From assembly GCA_036881905.1 (NCBI GenBank), contig JBAJNN010000003.1, positions 62,001 through 126,000 on the forward strand: DNA of 64,000 bases, written 5' to 3'. The number at the start of each line of letters is the position of its first letter. Within the stretch, counting starts at the first letter, position 1. Under the pieces are notes generated by a model, which saw only the letters and a list, made by a program, of their open reading frames with translations, was not told where the DNA came from and made no database searches. A program made the translations under genes and the position numbers. This stretch comes from JBAJNN01 sp036881905 (GTDB lineage Bacteria > Pseudomonadota > Alphaproteobacteria > Rhizobiales > Im1). Of the stretch, positions 1 to 8,785 are shown one piece after another.

Positions 1-1068
1 GGAATCATTGCGCTTCTCGCGGGCCTCGAAGCCTTTTTTGATCGCATCTTGATGTGAACCGGAAAAAGCGGTGAACACGAAATCGCCGGCATAAGGGTGG
101 CGTGGATGAACCGGGATTTGCGTACAGCATTCCACCATATTCACAACCTCGTCGATATTGGAAAAGTCGAGGCCGGGAGCGACGCCTTGAGAGTAAAGAT
201 TGAGGGCTTGGGTTACCAGATCGACATTGCCGGTGCGTTCGCCATGGCCGAACAGGCACCCTTCCACGCGATCGGCACCGGCCATGACGGCAAACTCGGA
301 GGCCGCCACCGCCGTTCCGCGGTCATTATGTGGGTGGGCGCTGATCGTCACGCAATCGCGTCTTGAAATGTTGCGGCAAAACCATTCGATCTGATCGGCG
401 TAAATATTCGGCGTGGCGCTCTCCACCGTTGCCGGCAGGTTGAAAATCACTGGGTGATCCGGCCTCGGTCGCCAAACCTCCAGCACGGCTTCGCAGATTT
501 CCAGGGCAAATTCGGGTTCGGTCGATGAAAAGGCCTCCGGCGAATATTCAAAAGTCCATTGTGTGGCGGGTCGTCTGGCGCTTTCGTCCGCAATCCGCTT
601 CGCGCCGGAAACGGCCAGTTGTATGATCGCCGATTTATCCATGCCGAACACCGTGCGGCGGAAAACCGGCGCGGTGGCGTTGTAAAAATGAACGATGGCT
701 CTGCCGACACCATCCAAAGCGTCGAAAGTGCGCGAAATCAGATCGTCGCGAGATTGGGTGAGAACCTGAATGCTCACGTCTTCGGGGATTAGCACCGTAT
801 CGATCAAATGGCGAATGAAATCGAAATCGGTTTTCGAGGCCGAGGGGAAACCGACTTCTATCTCCTTGAAACCGGTTTTGACCAGAAGGTCGAAAAGCCG
901 CAGCTTTTTCTCAATGGTCATGGGATTAACGAGAGCCTGATTGCCGTCGCGCAGATCGACCGAACACCATCTTGGCGCGGAGTTTATACGTTTCGAGGGC
1001 CAAGTACGCTCGGGCAAATCGATTCCAGAATCGAATGGCCGGTATTTAGTGTCCGGATTGCTCAACAT
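1..1068 (-). CDS. leuA: 2-isopropylmalate synthase (N-terminal part, cut by the window edge)
   Basis: First committed step of leucine biosynthesis: condenses acetyl-CoA with 2-oxoisovalerate in the cytoplasm. About 356 N-terminal residues are visible; the C-terminal remainder lies beyond base 1. The start reads MLSNPDTKYRPF, typical of the long LeuA form, followed by the family signature WCSVDLRDGNQAL near residue 30, with catalytic Arg and Asp, and the metal-site stretch ISAHPHNDRGTA near residue 285. I chose the ATG at 1068 because a GGGAG lies upstream; an in-frame ATG at 1086 would add six residues. The upstream micro-ORF (1141-1185) suggests attenuation control. leuB lies 60 kb away in this window, so the leu genes are split. 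The identification is firm; the start is less so. Confidence 0.95.
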   Translation of the reverse strand, partial: MLSNPDTKYRPFDSGIDLPERTWPSKRINSAPRWCSVDLRDGNQALVNPMTIEKKLRLFDLLVKTGFKEIEVGFPSASKTDFDFIRHLIDTVLIPEDVSIQVLTQSRDDLISRTFDALDGVGRAIVHFYNATAPVFRRTVFGMDKSAIIQLAVSGAKRIADESARRPATQWTFEYSPEAFSSTEPEFALEICEAVLEVWRPRPDHPVIFNLPATVESATPNIYADQIEWFCRNISRRDCVTISAHPHNDRGTAVAASEFAVMAGADRVEGCLFGHGERTGNVDLVTQALNLYSQGVAPGLDFSNIDEVVNMVECCTQIPVHPRHPYAGDFVFTAFSGSHQDAIKKGFEAREKRNDS

Positions 1069-1140
1069 AAGACAAGAAGCTCCCATGGTTATTGTTTCGT
1101 AGTGACCGGTAAAGTTCAGAAAAAATCCCTAGACTTCAGT

Positions 1141-1185
1141 TTATATGAATATCCAGCATAGCACAACACGAATGACAACCACCAT
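1141..1185 (-). promoter_or_regulatory. Candidate branched-chain leader peptide before leuA
   Basis: A 14-codon ORF, MVVVIRVVLCWIFI, sits between the TRAP permease stop and leuA. Nine of 14 residues are Val, Ile or Leu, as expected of a leader that senses branched-chain aminoacyl-tRNA. I see no strong ribosome binding site and no clear terminator hairpin, only a GGATTTTTTC run just after it, so this is a candidate on composition and position. Confidence 0.4.
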
Positions 1186-1204
1186 GGGCCGCTGGTCTGG
1201 TCTT

Positions 1205-3259
1205 CTATATCCTATCTCGGCAGGAAGGGCCCGACACGGCGGTCAGACGGTGGAACCGTATCAGACCGATCGCGATAAACATGGTCGCAAGCCCGGCGAC
1301 CGGCCCGACAATCCGGTAATCGGGACAAAAGATCGTCACGCCGCACAGCCCGGCCAGAGCGAGGCGCAGCGCAATATCAAGGATACGGCGTTGATGGAGT
1401 CGCGCCTGAAAGGCCAGAGACAAGCCCAGCGTGGCGATACTCACGACGAGACAAGCGGGAATTTGGCCGAATCCGGGTGCTACGACCAACTCCGGTCGCG
1501 CGAATATTGCGGCCATCATCACCATCAGCGGCATACATATGACAAGCGCCGCCATCATGGTACGGATGAAAGAGGCGTTGGCGATGCGTGAGGTAACCGC
1601 GGCCACAACCGAGGTCGGCGGCGACAATTCACCGAAGACCGCGACGAAGAAGGCAAAGAAGTGAACCACCCAAGGGTCGAGACCGGCCTTGATCATGAAG
1701 GGTGCAATCACCACGGCGGTGATGATATAGGTGGGCGAGACCGGTAGCCCCATGCCGACGATATAACCGAAACCGAAAGCCACCAGCGCCAGAACGGCGA
1801 TGTTGACGCCGGCACCTGCCATAAGCAGGGTTCCCAGCTTGGTGGGAACCCCGGTTATGGTGAACAGCGCCGTCAGAATGCCGAGCGTGGCGAGGAGATG
1901 GGTCAGTTCGGCGGTAATGACGGAAAAGAATTCGATCAGTTTCAGGAACGGCCGCACCAGTGTTTTCAGGCTGAATATACCCTCTCGCCGGACACGCCAT
2001 AAAAACTGGGCTGTCAGGGCCATGGTCATGACGATGAAGACACGCCGCGCCGAGGCCATGGCGGGTTGTTGCATCACCCCCATGAGCCAGATCAGCCCGA
2101 TAACGCTCATGGCATAGATTGCGAGGTTGAGTTTATCGACGCCGGTCAGCTCCGCCATCTCTGGCACTGTGGCATGGCGGTGGTATCTGGTCGCAAGCAG
2201 ATAAACCGAGAAGGCGACGCCGATAAAATAAACCAGGGCCGGCGCGAAGCCACGCGCGACAACGTCAAAATAGCTTTTGCCGAGATAGTCCGCCATGATG
2301 AAGGCGGCGATTCCCATCAATGGCGGAGTGATCTGGCCGCCGAGTGAGGCTGCGGTTTCCACCGCCGCGGCTGTTGTGCGCGGAAATCCGGCCTTGATCA
2401 GCACCGGGATGGTGGCCGAACCGGTGATTGCGGCATTGGCCGCGCCGGACCCGCTGACGGCGGCCACACATAGCGAGCCGATGACGGCGGTCTGGGGCAA
2501 AAGACGCGGGCGACGCCGGGCAATGCGCGACGACGCGGTGAGAATCGAATCGATACAACCGAATGCCCTGAGCGCGGCCAGCACCAGAATGAAAGACCCG
2601 ATAAGGGTCAGGGCGAGTTGGGGAAGACGTGAAAAAATGCCGGTCGACATTTCCACGCTGGTGGCGCTCAAAACCCGCGCCCATGGCATGCCGGGATGGT
2701 GAAATAATCCCGGTATGACGAAGCCGTAAACCGTATAGGCGATAAGAATGAGATTGAAGACAAACAGGATAAAATAGTGTCGCCTCGTGTATTCAAGAAC
2801 CAGCGCCACCATGAGGCCGCCGACCGCGAGGTCATGGTTATTCCACACCCCGATGCGATAAATGCGTATGACGTCGAACTCATGGGTAAGATACCATGCC
2901 GAATAAACGCAGAGCAGACTATAGGCCAGAGCGACACCGTACCGGACCCCCACCCTCCAGCGAGGGTAGAACCGGCCTGTCGCCAGATCATTCACTATCA
3001 GAATGATCATGACCATCGGCACGGCCATGACGGCAAGCCGCGATGAGCCACCATGGCCCGTCATATAATAGTAGAATAGAGAGCAAGAGAAGGCGGTGGA
3101 GACGAGGTAAAAGGTAACGCGACTTGCGACCCGAAGAGCCTGAACGGACGGTGATTTGCTGCCCGCGGCAGTGTTTAGGGAGGTGGTATCCATCGCATTG
3201 CCGTCAATATGAACGGGCCCGTTACTCACCTCGCGCATTCCCTTGCGGGTTATGACCAT
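1205..3259 (-). CDS. TRAP transporter permease, fused 4TM/12TM (TAXI type)
   Basis: Inner-membrane permease of a tripartite ATP-independent periplasmic transporter that uses an ion gradient to import small organic acids. At 684 residues it is the fused small plus large subunit typical of TAXI-type systems. About 60 residues of cytoplasmic N-terminus precede many hydrophobic segments; conserved glycine-rich stretches such as AAVSGSGAANAAITGS (near 270) and GGQITPPLMGIAAFIMADYLG (near 310) match the large-subunit core. A GGGAGAGC precedes the ATG. The binding-protein gene ends 12 bases upstream, so the two are co-transcribed. The substrate cannot be told from sequence. Confidence 0.93.
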   Translation of the reverse strand: MVITRKGMREVSNGPVHIDGNAMDTTSLNTAAGSKSPSVQALRVASRVTFYLVSTAFSCSLFYYYMTGHGGSSRLAVMAVPMVMIILIVNDLATGRFYPRWRVGVRYGVALAYSLLCVYSAWYLTHEFDVIRIYRIGVWNNHDLAVGGLMVALVLEYTRRHYFILFVFNLILIAYTVYGFVIPGLFHHPGMPWARVLSATSVEMSTGIFSRLPQLALTLIGSFILVLAALRAFGCIDSILTASSRIARRRPRLLPQTAVIGSLCVAAVSGSGAANAAITGSATIPVLIKAGFPRTTAAAVETAASLGGQITPPLMGIAAFIMADYLGKSYFDVVARGFAPALVYFIGVAFSVYLLATRYHRHATVPEMAELTGVDKLNLAIYAMSVIGLIWLMGVMQQPAMASARRVFIVMTMALTAQFLWRVRREGIFSLKTLVRPFLKLIEFFSVITAELTHLLATLGILTALFTITGVPTKLGTLLMAGAGVNIAVLALVAFGFGYIVGMGLPVSPTYIITAVVIAPFMIKAGLDPWVVHFFAFFVAVFGELSPPTSVVAAVTSRIANASFIRTMMAALVICMPLMVMMAAIFARPELVVAPGFGQIPACLVVSIATLGLSLAFQARLHQRRILDIALRLALAGLCGVTIFCPDYRIVGPVAGLATMFIAIGLIRFHRLTAVSGPSCRDRI

Positions 3260-3271
3260 GCTCTCCCGGCG

Positions 3272-4303
3272 CTATCGCGCAATTCGATCATTCCAGGCGT
3301 CGTCCCAGCCATTGTTTTCACGCAGGAAACGAGCAAGCCCCGGATGAATGGCGACCGTCTCGCCGGTCGCCATGATGGCGCGACGTTGCAGACCGACCAT
3401 ATCGGCGGCAGTCTGGGAGAAACTGGGATCGGAGGCGGCTAGCGCAGCGGCATTGTCTTTGATGGTGTTCAGCATGGCGTAGACATCCTCTTCCGGTATG
3501 TCGAGACCGAGATGAAAGCCCACATACAGGGGCACGAATTTGGCGGTCCCGACGCCGACATCGCCATTGAAGACATGGGCGTCAACGTCCACGACGTCGA
3601 TTCCGGCGGCGTTCAGCTTTGCAATCTCTTTATCACAGGGGTTGAGGATGCCGATATCGGCGGCGAGCATCGCCTCGGCAATCCACGGTGCGGGGCCGCG
3701 ACGACCGGCCGTGTAGATAATCATGCCATCGATCGTCCCCTCGTTTAGGAAAGAACCCGCAAGCCCCTTGTCGATCTCGACATATTTATGCCCGACGCCG
3801 ACGGCGTTCATGGCCCCTTCCAGCGCGGCGCGCGTGTCCCATGGCGCGGGCGAGGTGTAGACCGGCCTGCCCCGCAAATCGCTCCAGCAGGAATATTTGT
3901 CGGCCTCTTCCTTGCGCACGCCGAGGCCAACCTCGTAGGTAAAGGCCCAGAATGACTGGACCAATGGCCTTTGCGCCTTAAACCCCTTGTAACGGCCGGT
4001 ATCATGAGCGATTTCATGAAATGCAATATCGGCGGCGGTATAGCCGTCAAACTGCCCGGCGGCGAATCCACGCAAACTCGCCGCATTTCCAGCTGTCGGC
4101 AATACGGTTATATCGTAGCCGTCGAATTTTCGGTTGAGAAGCGTGGACAGCGACACCAATGCACGATAGGCCGACGTCCCCACCGATGATGTCGCCCAGC
4201 GCAATGGCTTGGCTTCTTCGGCCATGACAGTCCCGCCCGCCCATGCTGAGAACACGGAAAGCGCGAACGCCACCACGCCGGCGGAAACGACACGAGGTTG
4301 CAT
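3272..4303 (-). CDS. TAXI family TRAP transporter substrate-binding protein
   Basis: Periplasmic receptor that hands its ligand to the fused permease encoded directly downstream. The 343-residue protein opens with a signal peptide (hydrophobic core VVSAGVVAFALSVFSAWAGG, likely cleavage after VMA near 26), then the mature TAXI pattern LRWATSSVGTSAYRALVSL near 31-49 and an internal RRGPAPWIAEAML segment. I chose the ATG at 4303 because TGAGGA lies eight bases upstream and it places the signal peptide at the N-terminus; an upstream in-frame ATG at 4345 would add 14 residues that spoil this. TAXI ligands include glutamate and other dicarboxylates in characterised cases; the ligand here is unknown. 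Confidence 0.92.
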   Translation of the reverse strand: MQPRVVSAGVVAFALSVFSAWAGGTVMAEEAKPLRWATSSVGTSAYRALVSLSTLLNRKFDGYDITVLPTAGNAASLRGFAAGQFDGYTAADIAFHEIAHDTGRYKGFKAQRPLVQSFWAFTYEVGLGVRKEEADKYSCWSDLRGRPVYTSPAPWDTRAALEGAMNAVGVGHKYVEIDKGLAGSFLNEGTIDGMIIYTAGRRGPAPWIAEAMLAADIGILNPCDKEIAKLNAAGIDVVDVDAHVFNGDVGVGTAKFVPLYVGFHLGLDIPEEDVYAMLNTIKDNAAALAASDPSFSQTAADMVGLQRRAIMATGETVAIHPGLARFLRENNGWDDAWNDRIAR

Positions 4304-4424
4304 ACTACCATCCTCAGACTTTTGGCTTACCGGAGGATTTGCCACGAACCGTTTAACAATTTACCACTCCCCATTCCCTGTAAGCAAGAGAATAATTTCT
4401 TTATCAAGACCGTGGCGACAAGGC

Positions 4425-4931
4425 TTAAGAGTCTCGTACGATCTCGCCATCATTCATGGTAAGATAGATGAGAACGCCCAGCAAGGTCACAAAAAAGCGG
4501 AAAGCGGATTGAGTCCCGTTCCAGATATCGGACATCCACATTCCGAACCATTCGCCGCCGATCGACACGAAGCCGACCTGCCACATCAGGAAGCCCAGCG
4601 TCAGACCGACAACGGCGCAAGACTTGGCGGTGTTGAACGCGGAGGCGGCACTGTGGCGGGCGTGCCATAACCGCCATGCTCCAGCCCAGCATAAAACAGC
4701 TGTCAGGCCCTCGATCGCAATGATGAAAGTATAGGCGGCATGATGGAATTGTGTGCTTTCGATGGCGCGGTATTTTATCGTGCTGTCGGGAAAGATGGTG
4801 TCCATCAACAGAACATGGCGAACAAACGCAAAATTGCTTCCATAGTCCGTGATGTTGCCAAACGTCACCAGCGTGGCGAAAAACGCCATCGCGGCAACCA
4901 TCGAAATCTTGGAAAGGCGCACAATAAGCAT
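4425..4931 (-). CDS. DUF2165 family small integral membrane protein
   Basis: A 168-residue inner-membrane protein with about four hydrophobic segments: an N-terminal MVAAMAFFATLVTFGNI, a central FIIAIEGLTAVLCWAGAW, a GLTLGFLMWQVGFVSIGG and a C-terminal FRFFVTLLGVLIYL. The internal motif FGMWMSDIWNGTQSAFRFF, with WNG-Q, is characteristic of DUF2165. No biochemical function is known for the family. The ATG at 4931 has GAGGAGACTAAAA before it, so the longer reading from 4976 is rejected. It sits upstream of the TRAP genes on the same strand with a 121-base gap and may share the promoter at 5116-5151. Confidence 0.85.
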   Translation of the reverse strand: MLIVRLSKISMVAAMAFFATLVTFGNITDYGSNFAFVRHVLLMDTIFPDSTIKYRAIESTQFHHAAYTFIIAIEGLTAVLCWAGAWRLWHARHSAASAFNTAKSCAVVGLTLGFLMWQVGFVSIGGEWFGMWMSDIWNGTQSAFRFFVTLLGVLIYLTMNDGEIVRDS

Positions 4932-5412
4932 TTTTAGTCTCCTCAAGTTCAATGATGGGGCATTGCCTGGAACCACCCCTTAAAATATGCGGATTTGCGG
5001 TTATCCGCGCTTAAGAGGCTCATGCCCGCGCCCCGTCGGATCGCGTTATGTCAGTGTAAGGCACGGGGAGGGGGCCGTCACGAACATGCGCTCACAATCA
5101 GTCAATCATGCACCGGGCCGCAATTATACGCAATTTCAGGTTGTTTTCCAAGCGAATCTGCTCTTCCGTGGTGCAAAAACCACTCACGTGGGTACCCGCT
5201 TGCCAAGGTGAGCAATGAAAAGATGAGTTGTGAAAGCAGCGCCGGTAGTGCAAACATCTGGCGCCGGACGCGCCTTCAATGCCGTCCGGACTCCACGATT
5301 GCCGAGGCCAGCGAAGTCAATCGCGAAGATACATGTCGCACGGTTGGCGACATTACCACCTGACGGTCTGCCAATACTCAAGGGTTATGGGCAGCACGCC
5401 GCGCCAATCGCT
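4932..5412. other. Intergenic region between the DUF2165 and DUF1150 genes
   Basis: 481 bases. Apart from the promoter noted separately I see no convincing gene. Short ORFs here lack ribosome binding sites and resemble no family. A small inverted repeat, GTGGTGCAAAAACCAC (around 5170), could form a hairpin. Confidence 0.5.
5116..5151 (-). promoter_or_regulatory. Sigma-70-type promoter reading toward the DUF2165/TRAP genes
   Basis: On the minus strand TTGGAA (5151-5146) is followed by a 17-base spacer and a perfect TATAAT (5128-5123). Transcription would start near 5116, leaving a leader of about 185 bases before the DUF2165 start at 4931. No other gene lies between, so this is the obvious promoter for the minus-strand block 1-4931. 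Confidence 0.6.
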
Positions 5413-5676
5413 CTAGTGGACGCTGATTGGCTTGAGATCGTGCTCCAGGGCATTGGCCAGCGCGCCTTCGCGACTGTCGGCAATGGCCACAGGCGTACCA
5501 TTCGCGGAGTAAAGGGCAAACAGGGTCGTCCCGCCGGGGATTCTGACCGCCGGTCCCAGCAATTCCGTGGCCTTATCCAGATCGATCTCGCGAACATAGC
5601 CGATTTCCCCGCCACCCAGCGAGGCCAGTTCGGCAGGTGTCATGGACGTCCTGTTCTTGCTCACCACTATATTCAT
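5413..5676 (-). CDS. DUF1150 family protein
   Basis: An 87-residue cytoplasmic protein with the family pattern LASLGGGEIGYVREI near 17-31, GTTLFALYSANGTPVAIAD near 50-68 and ALANALEHDLKPISVH at the C-terminus. The function is unknown. In many alphaproteobacteria DUF1150 genes follow a small heat-shock (Hsp20) gene and are thought to belong to that stress unit; no hsp20 is found upstream here. The ATG at 5676 has GGAAGGTCGTGTG in front, preferred over the upstream in-frame ATG at 5730. Confidence 0.88.
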   Translation of the reverse strand: MNIVVSKNRTSMTPAELASLGGGEIGYVREIDLDKATELLGPAVRIPGGTTLFALYSANGTPVAIADSREGALANALEHDLKPISVH

Positions 5677-5954
5677 CACACGACCTTCCTGAAGGTTATG
5701 GTTCCACACCACATTCATCGTTTTTGCCAACGCTGCTTGCGAATGGCGTCGATTCCAGGCGGAACATCCGCCAGGCCGTCTCCTGGATCACCGGACGCCT
5801 CGGCAGAACTGAGGTAAGCGTAACACTTTTCATCCGGCTTTTGCAAAGATATAATCGCCATGACCGGAATTCAAGACAGGCAAGGATTGCCAAGCTGGTA
5901 TCACACTGCCAAGGTTTACATTCTGAAAGCGATTATGGGGAGTTGTGCGCCGCC

Positions 5955-6659
5955 ATGCCGAACCCGCCGTCACAATCATCACACTGCTCGCCTCGATCCA
6001 GGCAGGCTGTGGACGACAACACTATCGACAATCGCCGTATCCAGCTTTTGATGCAGCTGCGCAACCAGGGTATTCGCAGCACCAGAGTTCTCGAGGCGAT
6101 TGAGAAGGTGCCGCGCGATGCGTTCGTACCTCAAGCCTTCGCCGATCAGAGCTATACCGATCAACCCCTGCCCATTGCCTGTGGCCAGACCATAAGCCAG
6201 CCCTATATTGTCGCTTTCATGAGCGAGCACTTGAAGCTCACGGATCGTATGAAAGTTCTGGAAGTGGGCACGGGATCGGGCTACCAGACCGCTATCCTGG
6301 CTTATCTGGCCCGCCGGGTTTATACGCTTGAACGCTATGGTCGGCTTTTGCACAGCGCAGAGCAGGCGTTCAAGACGCTGAGGATCAACAATGTCGTGTG
6401 TATGGTTGCCGACGGGCTCAATGGCTGGCCTGCCCAGGCCCCGTTCGATCGCATCATCGTGACCGCCGCGGTGCGCGATGTGCCGCGATCTCTGGTCGAT
6501 CAGCTCGATATTGGTGGAATCATGATAATCCCTCTGGACATCTCGCCGGGCAAACAGGAACTTCGGCGCATCACCCGCACCGACGAGGGGGTGCAGTTTG
6601 AAGCGCTTCTGCCCGTGCGGTTCGTTCCCATGATCAAGGGGGTCGCAAAGGAAAGCTGA
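5955..6659 (+). CDS. pcm: Protein-L-isoaspartate O-methyltransferase
   Basis: Repairs age-damaged proteins by methylating L-isoaspartyl residues with S-adenosylmethionine. The 234-residue protein has the substrate-site stretch GQTISQPYIVAFM near 77-89, the SAM loop VLEVGTGSGYQTAIL near 101-115, and the late motif FDRIIVTAAVRDVPRSL near 170. The ATG at 5955 gives an N-terminus slightly longer than the E. coli enzyme (208 residues); ATG codons further upstream would fuse unrelated sequence. The nlpD-like gene follows, an order shared with many proteobacteria, but surE, which usually precedes pcm, is missing here. Confidence 0.95.
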   Translation: MPNPPSQSSHCSPRSRQAVDDNTIDNRRIQLLMQLRNQGIRSTRVLEAIEKVPRDAFVPQAFADQSYTDQPLPIACGQTISQPYIVAFMSEHLKLTDRMKVLEVGTGSGYQTAILAYLARRVYTLERYGRLLHSAEQAFKTLRINNVVCMVADGLNGWPAQAPFDRIIVTAAVRDVPRSLVDQLDIGGIMIIPLDISPGKQELRRITRTDEGVQFEALLPVRFVPMIKGVAKES

Positions 6660-6798
6660 TTTTACAATGCCGATGGTCAGTCTTAATGCCAGCATATCTA
6701 TATTTCTGAACGGTTGGACATGCAAGGATTTTGTGTAAAACTTTATTAACCCCACTGTGTCACTATCCACCTCAGCGATGACGTATCGGGGTACGGTT

Positions 6799-8127
6799 AT
6801 GCGTGAAGTTGTTTTGAAGACGATGACTGCCGGACGCCTTTTGGCTTTTGCGGAGCTTGTGGCCTTGGCGGGTCTTCTGGCGGCCTGTTCCAGCTCTGCC
6901 GAGCGATTCGAGACGCTCGCCAAGCCGGCGCGGTCGGCCGCGGTGAATGATGACGTCGTTTATAGCGCGCCGATCAGCGTCAAAGGCAAGGCGGATGGGC
7001 CGGAGAGGTTGTCCGATAGCTCGATTCCCGGTGTCTGTTCCGGTTGTGGGAAAAACGCGGGCGGTGCGAATAGTGTGGGCCACCAGCCTTATAGCGGTAC
7101 TGGCTCCGTCGGGAATGGTCGTAGTGTAATTGTGGGTATGGGGCAGACCCTTTACGCCGTCGCCAGACAAAATGGTGTGCGCACCGAGGACGTTATTAAG
7201 GCCAATGGGTTGCTTCCGCCTTACCATCTCAAAGCGGGTCAACGTCTTTGGATCCCTCTTTCAACCCACCGCTCGGCAATGCCGGCGCAAAGCGCCAGGA
7301 CCTTAGCGCCACCGGCATCTTCCGCGCAATCTTCTGTTGGGTCAAGGGCGCACATCGTGTGTCCGGGCGAAACACTCTACAGTCTCGGCCGAAGCTACGG
7401 TTTGCCGCCAAGTGAGATAGCAGCGTTCAACGGGTTTGAAAAATCCCGCCATCTTCGCATTGGCGAGACTGTCCTCATTCCGATGCGTCACTCTGATCCC
7501 AACTCAAATCTCCCGACAAGTGTAACCGACAGGCAGCAAGGGACGAGGGTGAAAACGGTTTCTTCCATGCCCATTGCCGGCGGTGCTTCCAACCAGCCGG
7601 AGACCACGGCCGTAACCGGTCAAATCGCCGCTTCAGGCGTTGCAACGGCCTCGGGCGCCACTGCGACCACTGCCACTCCGCCCGGTTCTCATCACACATC
7701 TAGCCAGACACCAGCCCTGACACGCGGATCCATTTCCAATTTCCGCTGGCCGGCCAAGGGGCGTATCATATCGCGCTACGGGCCGAAGGACGACGGATCG
7801 TCCAATGATGGTATCAACATCGCCGTTCCCGTGGGAACAAAAGTCCATGCGGCGGAAAAGGGCGTTGTCGTCTATGCCGGCAATGAGCTGAAAGGATACG
7901 GCAATCTTGTCTTGATCCGTCATCTGGATAATTGGGTAACGGCTTATGCCCATAATGACAAGCTGCTCGTGAGCCAGGGCGACAAGGTCAGGCGTGGAGA
8001 TATTATCGCCAAGGCAGGTCGGTCCGGTTCAGTGACAAGTCCACAGATTCATTTTGAGATTCGCAAAGGCTCGCAAACCGTCGATCCGCTGGATTATCTC
8101 GCTGATTCGGGGTTGTCCGCCAACTGA
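6799..8127 (+). CDS. nlpD: NlpD-like lipoprotein with two LysM domains and a degenerate M23 domain
   Basis: Predicted outer-membrane lipoprotein that activates periplasmic amidases during septum splitting. The 442-residue protein has a lipobox LLAAC with Cys30, LysM1 near 109-153, LysM2 near 184-228, an Ala/Thr/Ser-rich linker (230-310) and an M23 domain near 316-440. The first zinc histidine of active M23 enzymes is replaced: the motif reads NDGINIAVPVGT, much as E. coli NlpD has NKGIDIA, while later YAHND and IHFEIRK persist. This points to an amidase activator rather than an endopeptidase. The ATG at 6799 is chosen over 6757 because it puts the lipobox at the usual distance. Confidence 0.88.
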   Translation: MREVVLKTMTAGRLLAFAELVALAGLLAACSSSAERFETLAKPARSAAVNDDVVYSAPISVKGKADGPERLSDSSIPGVCSGCGKNAGGANSVGHQPYSGTGSVGNGRSVIVGMGQTLYAVARQNGVRTEDVIKANGLLPPYHLKAGQRLWIPLSTHRSAMPAQSARTLAPPASSAQSSVGSRAHIVCPGETLYSLGRSYGLPPSEIAAFNGFEKSRHLRIGETVLIPMRHSDPNSNLPTSVTDRQQGTRVKTVSSMPIAGGASNQPETTAVTGQIAASGVATASGATATTATPPGSHHTSSQTPALTRGSISNFRWPAKGRIISRYGPKDDGSSNDGINIAVPVGTKVHAAEKGVVVYAGNELKGYGNLVLIRHLDNWVTAYAHNDKLLVSQGDKVRRGDIIAKAGRSGSVTSPQIHFEIRKGSQTVDPLDYLADSGLSAN

Positions 8128-8169
8128 AACGGCGAGGCTTGGGGTGCCGGAAACTATATTCCACGTCAA

Positions 8170-8185
8170 TGTTTCACGTGAAACG
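8170..8185. promoter_or_regulatory. parS: parS-like centromere site (ParB binding)
   Basis: TGTTTCACGTGAAACG matches 15 of 16 bases of the bacterial parS consensus TGTTTCACGTGAAACA, including the whole palindromic core. It lies in the 225-base gap between the nlpD-like gene and yajC. Chromosomal parS sites usually cluster near the replication origin. parA and parB are not in this window. Confidence 0.8.
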
Positions 8186-8352
8186 CCCCTTTTCGTGGAA
8201 CGGATAACATAAAGGGAGGTCTCAGCCCGAACACCACGCAAAAACACATTGTCGAAAGGCTCGACTTGCAAACGTCGCCAGTGTCGCTATAGTCATGCCC
8301 ACGCTTCCCGCCAAGTGCGATAACGAGATGGTCAATTTCAGGAGTTGATTGA

Positions 8353-8700
8353 ATGTTTGTGACCCCAGCCTACGCTCAGGGCCTCCTCGCAGGCGGCGGC
8401 CAGAATAATTGGCTGTTGCAGATCATGCCCATCATTTTGATCATGATCATCTTCTATTTTCTGTTGATCCGCCCACAACAAAAGCGGGCCAGGCAGCACC
8501 AGGAAATGGTCGATGGCATTCGCCGTGGCGACATGGTCGTGACCGGCGGTGGACTTGTCGGCAAGGTGACCAAAATCACCGACGACACTGAAATTCAAGT
8601 CGAACTGGCTGAAAATGTTCGTGTTCGTGTGCTCAAAAACGTCGTCTCGGATGTCCGCGCAAAAAGCAAACCGGCCGCCAAAAACGAAAACGCCGGTTAG
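8353..8700 (+). CDS. yajC: Preprotein translocase subunit YajC
   Basis: Accessory inner-membrane subunit that works with SecD and SecF. The 115-residue protein has one transmembrane helix (about 24-43, IMPIILIMIIFYFLLIRPQQ) ending in the hallmark RPQQKR, followed by a small soluble domain with GDMVVTGGGLVGKV near 59-72. AGGAG lies nine bases before the ATG. The gene heads the yajC-secD-secF block, consistent with one transcript. Confidence 0.96.
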   Translation: MFVTPAYAQGLLAGGGQNNWLLQIMPIILIMIIFYFLLIRPQQKRARQHQEMVDGIRRGDMVVTGGGLVGKVTKITDDTEIQVELAENVRVRVLKNVVSDVRAKSKPAAKNENAG

Positions 8701-8785
8701 CCGAGTTGGCGATTGAGCGGCCTCCAGCCCCATGGCGAAAAACGTTAGTTCCCCGCTCGGGGAAGGATGGGGCACGGAACGATCA

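Noticed and set aside
5184..5381. Minus-strand ORF of 65 residues between DUF2165 and DUF1150
   Set aside because: No ribosome site or motif; it lies upstream of the promoter at 5116-5151 in non-coding sequence.
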